Source of the DNA: Altererythrobacter sp.
GTDB taxonomy: Bacteria > Pseudomonadota > Alphaproteobacteria > Sphingomonadales > Sphingomonadaceae
DNA: 5,831 nucleotides
Assembly (NCBI GenBank): GCA_011524425.1
Contig: WTKI01000098.1
Coordinates: 1-5,831 of the forward strand
Direction: 5' to 3'
Below are positions 1-5,831 of this stretch, piece by piece. Below the pieces are notes generated by a model. It had not been told where the DNA came from. It saw nothing but the letters and a program-made list of their open reading frames with translations, and ran no database searches. A program made the position numbers and the translations under genes. The first letter of the stretch is position 1. The number at the start of each line of letters is the position of its first letter.

Positions 1-726
1 GCCCACATCGGCAGGATTGACGAAATCGGTCATGCCGAATTTCTCGCCCCAGACGGCTCGGTCGGGATTGATGTCTACGCCCACGATTTGCGCCGCGCCG
101 ACCATTTTAGCGCCCTGGATCACGTTAAGGCCGATGCCACCAAGGCCGAAAACCACTACAGTCGAACCTGCCTCTACATCGGCTGTGTTGATAACCGCTC
201 CAACGCCCGTTGTGACCCCGCAGCCAACATAGCAGCTTGTATCAAAGGGAGCATCTTCACGAATTTTCGCGCAGGCAATTTCCGGCAGAACTGTAAAGTT
301 CGAGAAGGTTGAGCAGCCCATATAATGGTAGATTGTCTGCCCCTTATAGCTGAAGCGCGACGTTCCATCGGGCATCACGCCTTTGCCTTGCGTGTCGCGG
401 ATCGCCGTGCACAGATTGGTTTTGCGGCTAAGGCAGCTTTTACATTGGCGGCACTCAGGAATATAGGCAGGTATGACATGGTCGCCCGGCTTCACACTGG
501 TGACGCCAGCCCCCACTTCGCGCACAATGCCGGCTCCTTCATGCCCTAGAATGCTCGGGAAAATGCCTTCGCTGTCAAAACCGTCCAAAGTGTAGGCATC
601 TGTATGGCAAATCCCGGTCGCCATGATTTCGACCAGCACTTCGCCGTCTTTCGGACCTTCCAAATCCAGTTCGACGATCTCCAGGGGTTGCTTGGCTTCA
701 AACGCAACGGCTGCTCTGGTCTTCAT
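1..726 (-). CDS. frmA: Class III alcohol dehydrogenase / S-(hydroxymethyl)glutathione dehydrogenase, partial (C-terminus beyond window)
   Basis: The enzyme oxidises S-(hydroxymethyl)glutathione, the spontaneous adduct of formaldehyde and glutathione, to S-formylglutathione with NAD+ in the cytoplasm. It may also reduce S-nitrosoglutathione. The visible 242 residues are the first two thirds of a family usually about 370 long. Reading the minus strand I see catalytic-zinc ligands Cys40 (in GICHTD), His62-Glu63 (GHEGAG) and Cys168 (GCGVTTG). The four structural-zinc cysteines are 92, 95, 98 and 106 (PECRQCKSC...NLC). The Rossmann GLGGIG lies at 194-199 and the NAD-selective Asp at 218 (VGVDINPD). 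All key residues present are intact. The ATG at 726 is preceded by GGGAGG with 9-base spacing, and the frame stays open to base 1. It lies 93 bases after ald, with its own candidate promoter. Class III rather than another zinc ADH is supported by the long, near-continuous family wording ([20 protein letters not shown]). Confidence 0.96.
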   Translation of the reverse strand, partial: MKTRAAVAFEAKQPLEIVELDLEGPKDGEVLVEIMATGICHTDAYTLDGFDSEGIFPSILGHEGAGIVREVGAGVTSVKPGDHVIPAYIPECRQCKSCLSRKTNLCTAIRDTQGKGVMPDGTSRFSYKGQTIYHYMGCSTFSNFTVLPEIACAKIREDAPFDTSCYVGCGVTTGVGAVINTADVEAGSTVVVFGLGGIGLNVIQGAKMVGAAQIVGVDINPDRAVWGEKFGMTDFVNPADVG

Positions 727-735
727 GGGTCCATT

Positions 736-786
736 CCTCCCTCTCACATCCGTGGACAGGGTAGCGTCAGTTAAACCAACTGACAA
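736..786 (-). promoter_or_regulatory. Candidate promoter and ribosome binding site of the class III ADH gene
   Basis: On the minus strand TTGTCA (781-786) matches the sigma-70 -35 consensus at five of six positions. After exactly 17 bases comes TACCCT (758-763), a weaker -10 with four of six matches. The Shine-Dalgarno GGGAGG sits at 736-741, nine bases before the ATG. The element lies in the ald-ADH gap and suggests the ADH gene can be transcribed independently of ald. The -10 is weak, so this is a prediction from spacing and partial matches only. Confidence 0.35.
766..784. repeat. Perfect 7-bp palindrome (GTCAGTT-5-AACTGAC), candidate operator
   Basis: GTCAGTT (766-772) and AACTGAC (778-784) are exact inverted copies separated by AAACC. 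The palindrome covers part of the candidate -35 hexamer and most of the spacer of the ADH promoter, which is where a repressor would bind. It is not followed by a T-run on the minus strand, so it does not look like an intrinsic terminator for ald. A near copy of its core, TCAATTAAACC, lies at 803-813 compared with TCAGTTAAACC at 767-777 (one mismatch, 36 bases apart). The regulator is unknown and none is encoded in the window. Confidence 0.4.
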
Positions 787-819
787 AGCGTAGGCCCAAA
801 ATTCAATTAAACCGCTATT

Positions 820-1935
820 CTACTTGAGGATTTCCTCCAAAGGGACATGCTCGTAGCCTAGCTCCGTCGCCACCGCTTCATAGACCACATGCCCATCATG
901 GACATTGAGCCCTTCAGCCAGGTGCGGATCAGCCTTTAAAGCCGGTTGCCAGCCAGCGTTAGCGATCCTCATCGCGTGGGGAAGAGTCACATTGTTGAGC
1001 GCATAGGTGCTGGTGCGTGCGACTGCACCCGGCATGTTAGCAACACAATAATGGACAATATCATCAATCACATAGGTCGGCTCTGCATGCGTTGTGGGTT
1101 TCGAGGTTTCAAAGCACCCGCCCTGGTCGATTGCAACGTCGACCAGCACAGCACCGGGCTGCATATCCTTTAGCATTGCCTTGCTCACGAGCTTTGGCGC
1201 GGCTGCACCAGGTATTAATACAGCCCCAATGACAAGGTCCGCTTCACATACCGAATCATAGAGGTTCGCGACATTGGAAAAGCGCGTCTTGGCTCTGCTT
1301 TCAAAGTGTATGCCGACCCGCTCTAACACCTCGGGATCACGGTCCAGAATAGTGACATCAGCACCCAGCCCGGCTGCCATTTGCGCAGCATTAAAGCCAA
1401 CTACGCCCCCGCCAATGACAGCGACTTTGGCTGGCATGACGCCGGGAACACCGCCGATCAGAACGCCGCGCCCGCCATGCGCCTTTTCAAGCGCCGTAGC
1501 GCCCGCCTGAATGCTCATCCGCCCTGCAACCTGGCTCATAGGTTTGAGCAGCGGCAAAGTACCTCCCGGCCCTGTTACAGTTTCATAGGCGATGGCGGTG
1601 ACGCCGGATTTGACTAGATCCGCTGTTTGTTCCGGGTCCGGAGCCAAATGCAAATAGGTGTAGAGTATCTGACCTTTGCGCAGCTTGCCGCGCTCTTCAG
1701 CCTGCGGTTCCTTAACCTTCACCACCATTTCGCAATCAGCGAAAATGGGATCGGGCCCATCGACAATCTTTGCGCCAGCAGCGGTGTATTGCGCGTCGTT
1801 CGCGCCGATCCCCATGCCCGCATTCGTCTCGATCCAGACTTCATGGCCGTTAGTCACAAGCTCTCGCGCGCTTTCTGGCGTCAAGCCAACGCGGTATTCA
1901 TGGTTCTTGATCTCTTTAGGGCATCCCACACGCAT
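820..1935 (-). CDS. ald: Alanine dehydrogenase
   Basis: The enzyme catalyses reversible NAD+-dependent oxidative deamination of L-alanine to pyruvate and ammonium, normally as a cytoplasmic hexamer. It is used to grow on alanine or to assimilate ammonium. The protein has 371 residues, the usual family length. The N-terminal catalytic domain starts [20 protein letters not shown], with Arg15, Lys75 (VKVKEP) and His96 (YTYLHLAPD) at the family's pyruvate-binding and catalytic positions. The NAD domain has the GGGVVG glycine motif at 175-180 and an Asp (LDRD, 198) at the end of the second strand. Asp270 (DVAIDQGG) is the conserved active-site aspartate. Nothing is truncated. The ATG at 1935 has GGAGAGG nine bases upstream (1945-1951). 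It follows purU by 50 bases, so read-through from purU is plausible, and I found no convincing promoter of its own. The related lysine-ketoglutarate reductase and transhydrogenase alpha subunits share the fold, but length and wording favour Ald. Confidence 0.97.
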   Translation of the reverse strand: MRVGCPKEIKNHEYRVGLTPESARELVTNGHEVWIETNAGMGIGANDAQYTAAGAKIVDGPDPIFADCEMVVKVKEPQAEERGKLRKGQILYTYLHLAPDPEQTADLVKSGVTAIAYETVTGPGGTLPLLKPMSQVAGRMSIQAGATALEKAHGGRGVLIGGVPGVMPAKVAVIGGGVVGFNAAQMAAGLGADVTILDRDPEVLERVGIHFESRAKTRFSNVANLYDSVCEADLVIGAVLIPGAAAPKLVSKAMLKDMQPGAVLVDVAIDQGGCFETSKPTTHAEPTYVIDDIVHYCVANMPGAVARTSTYALNNVTLPHAMRIANAGWQPALKADPHLAEGLNVHDGHVVYEAVATELGYEHVPLEEILK

Positions 1936-1954
1936 GTTCGTTCACCTCTCCAAA

Positions 1955-1982
1955 CTGCCTTTCCTATAGCAGGAGCTGGCAG
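1955..1982 (-). repeat. Small interrupted hairpin in the purU-ald gap
   Basis: CTGCC (1955-1959) pairs with GGCAG (1978-1982), and inside it TCCT (1962-1965) pairs with AGGA (1971-1974) around a five-base loop. It fills much of the 50-base gap just upstream of the ald Shine-Dalgarno. There is no T-run after it, so termination is not supported. It could be a weak attenuating or mRNA-processing structure, or chance. Confidence 0.25.
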
Positions 1983-1985
1983 CGA

Positions 1986-2837
1986 TTACTTCATCACAAC
2001 AGTGCGACTGCCATTTAGCGCGACCCTGTGTTCACAATGCCATTTGACTGCACGAGAAAGGACAGATGCTTCGACCTCGCGGCCTATCTCCACCATAGAC
2101 GAAGCTGAAGTGGAATGATCCACCCGGCGCACATCCTGCTCGATAATCGGTCCTTCATCCAGATCCGCTGTCACATAGTGAGCTGTCGCGCCGATCAATT
2201 TCACGCCGCGCTGGTGAGCTTGATGGTACGGCCGTGCCCCTTTGAAACTGGGCAGGAAAGAGTGGTGAATATTGATGCACCGCCCGAACAAGGATGCGCT
2301 GAAATCATCGGACAAGATCTGCATATACCGAGCGAGCACAAGCAGTTCGGTTCCAGTGCTTTCAATGACTTGCTTGAATGCTGCTTCCTGTTCTGCCTTG
2401 GTTTCCTTCGTTATTGGAAGATGATGAAAGGGAACATTGAAGTGATCCCCGATATATCTCAGATCGTCGTGGTTTGAGACGATCCCGACGATCTCAACCG
2501 GCAAGCTGCCAATGCGCCATTTGTGCAGCAAATCCCACAAGCAATGATCGAACTTCGAAACCGCGACTAGCACCTGTGTCTTGTGCTCGAGGTCATGTAA
2601 CACCCAATCCTGCCCGAACTGCTCTGTCTGAGGCAGTATGACCTGCTCAAGCTCATCCTTGCTCAATCGGTCATTCGCCAGATGCAAGCGGACAAAGAAT
2701 GTGCCAGTGTCATCATCGCCAAAAACATTGGCATCACGGATATCGCATCCGTTTTCAGCAAGAATCGGAGCGATCCCGGCCACGATGCCAGGGCGGTCTG
2801 GCGACCTTAGCTGAAGCACAAACTGTTTGCCGCTCAT
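1986..2837 (-). CDS. purU: Formyltetrahydrofolate deformylase
   Basis: The enzyme hydrolyses 10-formyl-tetrahydrofolate to formate and tetrahydrofolate in the cytoplasm. It balances the one-carbon pool and can supply formate to PurT or to formate oxidation. With the start chosen the protein has 283 residues, close to the roughly 280 usual for PurU. Residues 1 to about 85 form an ACT regulatory domain (FVLQLRSPDRPGIVAGIAP). In E. coli this domain senses methionine and glycine, which is not shown here. Residues from about 88 form the formyltransferase-fold catalytic domain, with the triad Asn189, His191 (NIHHSFLPSFKGARPY) and Asp227 (DLDEGPI), spaced as in PurN. The ACT domain separates it from PurN. 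The in-frame GTG at 2888 would add 17 residues not typical of the family and has no Shine-Dalgarno. The ATG at 2837 has GGAG seven bases upstream. It lies 102 bases after the DUF547 gene and 50 before ald. Confidence 0.95.
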   Translation of the reverse strand: MSGKQFVLQLRSPDRPGIVAGIAPILAENGCDIRDANVFGDDDTGTFFVRLHLANDRLSKDELEQVILPQTEQFGQDWVLHDLEHKTQVLVAVSKFDHCLWDLLHKWRIGSLPVEIVGIVSNHDDLRYIGDHFNVPFHHLPITKETKAEQEAAFKQVIESTGTELLVLARYMQILSDDFSASLFGRCINIHHSFLPSFKGARPYHQAHQRGVKLIGATAHYVTADLDEGPIIEQDVRRVDHSTSASSMVEIGREVEASVLSRAVKWHCEHRVALNGSRTVVMK

Positions 2838-2844
2838 TCCATGA

Positions 2845-2848
2845 CTCC
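2845..2848 (-). promoter_or_regulatory. Ribosome binding site that sets the purU start at 2837
   Basis: GGAG on the minus strand stands seven bases before the ATG at 2837. The longer in-frame alternative (GTG at 2888) is preceded by a pyrimidine-rich stretch with no purine tract. With the shorter start the protein begins directly with the ACT-domain strand, as other PurU proteins do. Confidence 0.7.
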
Positions 2849-2886
2849 AAGGCAACGCGTTTCGCCACGCCCCTACACGGTGTGCC

Positions 2887-2938
2887 ACGATATGAAAGGC
2901 AAAAGGTGGAAAGCAAGCGCAACGACCAGCAAACGACC
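2887..2938 (-). promoter_or_regulatory. Weak candidate promoter and direct repeat upstream of purU
   Basis: The 102-base gap before purU holds two copies of GGTCGTT on the minus strand (2932-2938 and 2921-2927), 11 bases apart, about one helical turn. Downstream is a poor -35/-10 pair, TTGCTT (2911-2916) and TATCGT (2887-2892), with an 18-base spacer. The repeats could be half-sites for an activator, but the promoter match is poor. I see no terminator hairpin for the DUF547 gene in this gap. Confidence 0.18.
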
Positions 2939-2939
2939 G

Positions 2940-3773
2940 CTAGGCTTCGTTGAGCGTCCAATCGTATTCGTAGGAGCCAATAGCGGCAGCGTCGGCTAAG
3001 AATTCTGCAGTCTTGCCTGTGGCATATTCGCGGGCATGCTCCAGCACATCCGAGGCATCGCCCCAATCGCCTTGGTACCAATCGAAGATGCTCGAAGCGA
3101 CAATCTCCCCGTCTCGATAATCAAAACCGCGCGGGTGATTGATGAAGGTAGCTGCGGCCGCCTCTAACATTTCTTCAAGGTTTTCAGAGGTGTATGCACG
3201 AGGCGCGAGGTTTGGACAGCCGATCGATGCACAATTCACTGCATAGTGGATGCGCACATCCTGCCAGCCGGGCCGCAAGATATCATGCTCGATGTTGTCC
3301 AGTGACAGCGGACGACCAGACACAGTGACTACCTCGTCTTTCCACGGGCCAAGACCGAGCAGCCCGATATCGCGAATAGAATCGACAGGGTAGTTCTGGA
3401 GGATCACGTCAATGGTCGCGGCATTGTAGAGATTGACCCAAAACGCATATTGCTCATCACGTCCAAGAGTTTCTACAGATACCGCTTGCATAGCTGTCAG
3501 ATAGGCGCTGAGTTGATCCCTCGCCTCAGTTTGAAGGCGCTCGTATTCGAACAGATTTAAGCCGTCATCGCCGACCAGCACATATTCGCTGACGAGCTGA
3601 TCCCAGAGCCCATGATCGACTATATTTAAGGAATCGGATTGAGACCCGAACTGGATTGGGTCCTCTCCACAGGCCGCCAGCAAAATAGTTGCGGGGATTG
3701 CTCCCAGAATTGTCCGCCGCTGGAAGCTTGGGCCTTGTCCTTGGTTAGATGCTATGGGGGATCTTGCACGCAT
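2940..3773 (-). CDS. DUF547 family lipoprotein, predicted exported
   Basis: This is a protein of unknown function from the DUF547 family. With the ATG at 3773 it has 277 residues. The N-terminus has an arginine pair at 19-20 (FQRRTILG), a hydrophobic stretch, and the lipobox LLAAC with Cys35 as the likely lipidated residue. This gives a Tat-like or Sec lipoprotein signal and predicts a periplasm-facing, membrane-anchored protein. The family signatures follow in order: AFWVNLYNA (110-118), SLDNIEHDIL (157-166), HYAVNCASIGCPNL (176-189, with Cys181 and Cys186), FDWY (230-233) and YDWTLN near the C-terminus. The conserved His and Cys residues hint at a catalytic or metal role, which I cannot prove. 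Upstream in-frame starts (TTG 3812, ATG 3809) lack a Shine-Dalgarno, whereas 3773 has GGAG six bases upstream. It follows the glycosyltransferase gene by 50 bases, so an envelope role is plausible but inferred. Confidence 0.9.
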   Translation of the reverse strand: MRARSPIASNQGQGPSFQRRTILGAIPATILLAACGEDPIQFGSQSDSLNIVDHGLWDQLVSEYVLVGDDGLNLFEYERLQTEARDQLSAYLTAMQAVSVETLGRDEQYAFWVNLYNAATIDVILQNYPVDSIRDIGLLGLGPWKDEVVTVSGRPLSLDNIEHDILRPGWQDVRIHYAVNCASIGCPNLAPRAYTSENLEEMLEAAAATFINHPRGFDYRDGEIVASSIFDWYQGDWGDASDVLEHAREYATGKTAEFLADAAAIGSYEYDWTLNEA

Positions 3774-3829
3774 GGGTAACTCCGTTTTCTTTCCATAAGT
3801 CTTTCGCATCAAATGCGGAAAAGTTACCC
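3774..3829 (-). promoter_or_regulatory. Intergenic RNA structure with RBS of the DUF547 gene; candidate translational-coupling hairpin
   Basis: On the minus strand GGGTAACT (3822-3829) is an exact inverted copy of AGTTACCC (3774-3781). The first arm contains the TAA stop codon of the glycosyltransferase gene. The second arm overlaps the last bases of the GGAG Shine-Dalgarno (3780-3783) and all the spacer of the DUF547 start. A second hairpin lies inside: CGCAT-TTG-ATGCG (3805-3817), extended by CTTT/AAAG (3820-3823 and 3801-3804) across a two-base bulge. The outer stem could hide the ribosome site unless a ribosome finishing the upstream gene opens it. No T-run follows, so it is not an intrinsic terminator. 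The pairing is seen directly; the function is inferred. Confidence 0.45.
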
Positions 3830-5831
3830 GGATGAGCTTCGGAGCGTTTTGTGTTCACGCATTCCGAAGTCGCCAAATGCTTCGCGCGCGATGACATACA
3901 GGATCTTCGCTCCAGCCGCAGTTGCTCCTTTCAAGCTACCGGATATCTTCGAAACGCCAATCCGTCTGCGATAGCGTACGGGTACATCACACGTTCTTAG
4001 TCCCAGCTTTGCCGCACGAACCTGCATCTCGATTGTCCAGCCGAAATCGCGCTCCGACATGTCCAGTCGCTCTAACGCATCCCGGCGGATCGCTCGAAAC
4101 GGGCCGAGATCGGTGTAACGAGCCCCCCATATAAGCCGCGTCAGCATAGGGGCGAGCCAATTGCCAAATCGCTGGGGGAGAGTCATCGCGCCAGGCTCTA
4201 TTTTGCCTAGAACGCGCGACCCGATCACCATATCAGCGTCCCCGTCGACAATCGGTTTAACAATCGCAACAGCGTCCGCCGGATCATCAGACAGGTCAGC
4301 ATCCATAAACAGAATAATGTCTGTCTCAGGGCGTATCTGAGACAACGCTGCGAGACAGGCTGCTCCATACCCGCGCTGTGGTTCATATACGACTTTGGCG
4401 CCCTCTTCCTTCGCCAAGGCTGCGGTTGCATCGGTTGAACCATTGTCGCCGACGACGACTTCTATAACCCCTTCTAAGTGGCTCTCGCGAATGCCTTTGA
4501 TCGTTGCACCGATCGACTTCTCTTCGTTAAGCGCCGGAATTATTACAGAAATCGCCGGATCAGCGAGAGGCGACATATTTGCGGCGCTCTTACTGTCTAA
4601 AGCGAGGCGTTGCCGATGCCGGATGAAATCAAACGCAAGCGCAGCTGTCAGGCCCAGCCACTGTGCAGTCTGCGCGAGAGGATGCACTTCAAAAGCTTCA
4701 AGCGAATGCTCTTCAAGATGGATGCCGGTCAGATAGGAAAGTGGAAGCAACGCAGCCGCAGCAAAGGGCCAGATCGCTTTAGTCCCGACAGCAAACGGCA
4801 GCAGCCAGATCAAGTACCACGCATTGACAGCAGGCGCGAAGAGCAGGATCGCACCGAACACCCCTGCCAAGGGGACAGAGTCAAAATCTTTCGCTGAAGC
4901 GTGCAGCCAAAGGACTATCAAACCAGCAGCCAGCAAAGCCGCTAAGCGCGAGAAGTCCGGTCCGAACAAAACAAGAAGCGCTTCATAAGCAAAGGGGTTG
5001 AAATACCACGCTGTGGCAAATGTCTCGGTGGTTTCAAAACCTACGCCAAGACCTTGAATTGCAAAGACCCCATAAAGACCAATCACTGTGATGAGCGCTG
5101 CGCATAAAGCACGAGGCAGTAGCCTTATGAGCATCGGCCATGCGGCCAAAGCTACTAGCTTGGTGCAAGCCGCCACACCGAACAAAACCCCTGCCCATAC
5201 AGGATAGCGTCTGCCCGCCAATATCCCCGCAAACAGAGCCAAGACCAGAAAGATATCAGGGTGAATGTGAAGCGTCGTTTCAGCAACCACTACAGGGTTC
5301 CATGCAAACAGGGCAACACGCGACGCCTCAAACCTACGCAGCATGAGCGCAGTCAAAGCTAACGTCGCACCGCCGAACAGCAACCTCAAAGTGAATTCGT
5401 CAGTGCCGCCAATAAGAACAGCCAATCCGAACACGAATTGCAGTGCAGGGCCGTATATCGTCGAGAGTTCGGGATAATTCACCCAGAACAGCACATCCTG
5501 CATCTCTTCAGGAATGGACGGATCGTCGAAAAACAGTGCGGGAGGCACTCCATAAGGAGTGCCAGTTTCCAGCAATCTCCAACCATCCCATATGAAGCGA
5601 TAGAAATCGTCTTCAAAGGGTGTCTGCCCAAACAGCGCGATAGCTTGGCCAATCGCCGCGACCAGCATTAACATGCGCGGGCTGACCGCACAGTCTTTCC
5701 AAAGCAAGACGGCTGTCACAGCTCCGCCTGCGACCAGTACAGCGACATACACCAGCACAGGCGGCGCAGCTTGGTTGGAAAGCCAGACCAGCGCAGCAAT
5801 TGCGCATAGAAACGCAAGCGCACCCCAGAAC
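3824..5831 (-). CDS. Polytopic GT-C-like glycosyltransferase fused to a C-terminal GT2 (dolichol-phosphate-mannose-synthase-like) domain, partial (start beyond window)
   Basis: The visible fragment has 668 residues and lacks its start. The frame is open to the window edge, and its first residues (FWGALAFLCAIAALVWL) form a membrane segment. The GTG at 5758 is therefore probably internal, and it has no Shine-Dalgarno. Residues 1 to about 405 hold roughly eleven to thirteen hydrophobic segments. An acidic first-loop motif, EDDFYRFIWDGW (73-84), and HIHPD (188-192) resemble GT-C mannosyltransferases that use polyprenyl-phosphate sugars outside the membrane. Residues about 427-649 form a GT2 domain like polyprenyl-phosphate mannose/glucose synthases: VIIPALNEEKS, GDNGSTDATA, DADLSDD (510-516, metal/nucleotide-binding), QRFGN, RDFGWTIEMQVRA and YRRRIGVSKISG. 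No membrane segments follow the GT2 part. The inferred role is making a lipid-linked hexose on the cytoplasmic side and possibly using it on the other side for envelope glycans. Sugar and acceptor are unknown. An internal ATG at 4576 could give a free GT2 domain but has no clear ribosome site. Confidence 0.88.
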   Translation of the reverse strand, partial: FWGALAFLCAIAALVWLSNQAAPPVLVYVAVLVAGGAVTAVLLWKDCAVSPRMLMLVAAIGQAIALFGQTPFEDDFYRFIWDGWRLLETGTPYGVPPALFFDDPSIPEEMQDVLFWVNYPELSTIYGPALQFVFGLAVLIGGTDEFTLRLLFGGATLALTALMLRRFEASRVALFAWNPVVVAETTLHIHPDIFLVLALFAGILAGRRYPVWAGVLFGVAACTKLVALAAWPMLIRLLPRALCAALITVIGLYGVFAIQGLGVGFETTETFATAWYFNPFAYEALLVLFGPDFSRLAALLAAGLIVLWLHASAKDFDSVPLAGVFGAILLFAPAVNAWYLIWLLPFAVGTKAIWPFAAAALLPLSYLTGIHLEEHSLEAFEVHPLAQTAQWLGLTAALAFDFIRHRQRLALDSKSAANMSPLADPAISVIIPALNEEKSIGATIKGIRESHLEGVIEVVVGDNGSTDATAALAKEEGAKVVYEPQRGYGAACLAALSQIRPETDIILFMDADLSDDPADAVAIVKPIVDGDADMVIGSRVLGKIEPGAMTLPQRFGNWLAPMLTRLIWGARYTDLGPFRAIRRDALERLDMSERDFGWTIEMQVRAAKLGLRTCDVPVRYRRRIGVSKISGSLKGATAAGAKILYVIAREAFGDFGMREHKTLRSSSG

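Noticed and set aside
724..735. Tiny ORFs whose stop overlaps the real start as ATGA, before the ADH gene (ATG GAC CCA TGA) and before purU (ATG GAA TGA at 2834-2842).
   Set aside because: They are two or three codons long and sit too close to the Shine-Dalgarno to be initiated well. Coincidence is the simpler explanation.
826..837. A GAGGA-AA-TCCTC palindrome at the end of ald, considered as a terminator.
   Set aside because: The two-base loop is too small, the sequence is within the last codons (LEEIL), and no T-run follows.
1627..2118. A 163-residue plus-strand open frame running across the start of ald and the end of purU.
   Set aside because: It is antisense to two strongly supported genes, has low-complexity wording with no recognisable domain, and I see no convincing ribosome site. 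It is a shadow frame.
2838..2888. A 17-residue N-terminal extension of purU from a GTG at 2888.
   Set aside because: No Shine-Dalgarno precedes it, the extra residues do not belong to the ACT domain, and the ATG at 2837 has a well-spaced GGAG.
3774..3812. A 13-residue N-terminal extension of the DUF547 protein from TTG 3812 or ATG 3809.
   Set aside because: Those starts lie within an inverted repeat and lack a ribosome site, while ATG 3773 has GGAG at six-base spacing and leaves a complete lipoprotein signal.
5756..5758. GTG at 5758 as the true start of the glycosyltransferase.
   Set aside because: The frame stays open upstream to the window edge and encodes another membrane segment, and there is no purine-rich site before the GTG.
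5793..5807. GCGCA/TGCGC inverted repeat near the right edge.
   Set aside because: It is a five-base stem inside coding sequence of an alanine-rich membrane segment, as expected by chance in GC-rich codons.

Overview
The window carries five protein-coding genes, all on the minus strand and packed head to tail, so transcription runs from high to low coordinates. The two outermost genes run off the window edges. In transcription order they are: a large integral-membrane glycosyltransferase with a fused family-2 glycosyltransferase domain (its start lies beyond base 5831), a DUF547 lipoprotein, formyltetrahydrofolate deformylase (purU), alanine dehydrogenase (ald), and class III alcohol dehydrogenase / S-(hydroxymethyl)glutathione dehydrogenase (its C-terminal third lies before base 1). 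The plus-strand open frames are shadows of these genes. I see no tRNA, rRNA, CRISPR array, insertion sequence, phage gene or integration site.

The sequence suggests a chromosomal region of a Gram-negative alphaproteobacterium, most plausibly a marine Sphingomonadales/Erythrobacteraceae-type organism of moderate GC. The reasons are the wording of the class III ADH and alanine dehydrogenase proteins, the DUF547 lipoprotein with an RR-containing signal peptide, and the promoter style. This placement is from memory of the families, not from a search.

Layout: 3824-5831 is envelope glycan/lipid-sugar chemistry (membrane GT-C-like part plus GT2 part). 2940-3773 is an exported lipoprotein of unknown function whose start may be translationally coupled to the glycosyltransferase. 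1986-2837 (purU), 820-1935 (ald) and 1-726 (class III ADH) are central metabolism. PurU releases formate from 10-formyl-tetrahydrofolate, class III ADH begins glutathione-dependent formaldehyde oxidation, which also ends in formate, and Ald interconverts alanine and pyruvate plus ammonia. They are compatible with one-carbon and amino-nitrogen housekeeping, but a joint pathway is inference.

No gap exceeds about 100 bases. The gaps (50, 102, 50 and 93 bases in transcription order, using the starts chosen here) hold the most interesting non-coding structure. One is an inverted repeat bracketing the glycosyltransferase-DUF547 junction. The other is a perfect 7-bp palindrome plus an 11-bp near-repeat over a candidate promoter for the ADH gene. 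I do not see a clearly novel multi-gene system. The most unusual item is the single-chain fusion of a lipid-linked-sugar-synthase-like GT2 domain to a GT-C-like membrane transferase.
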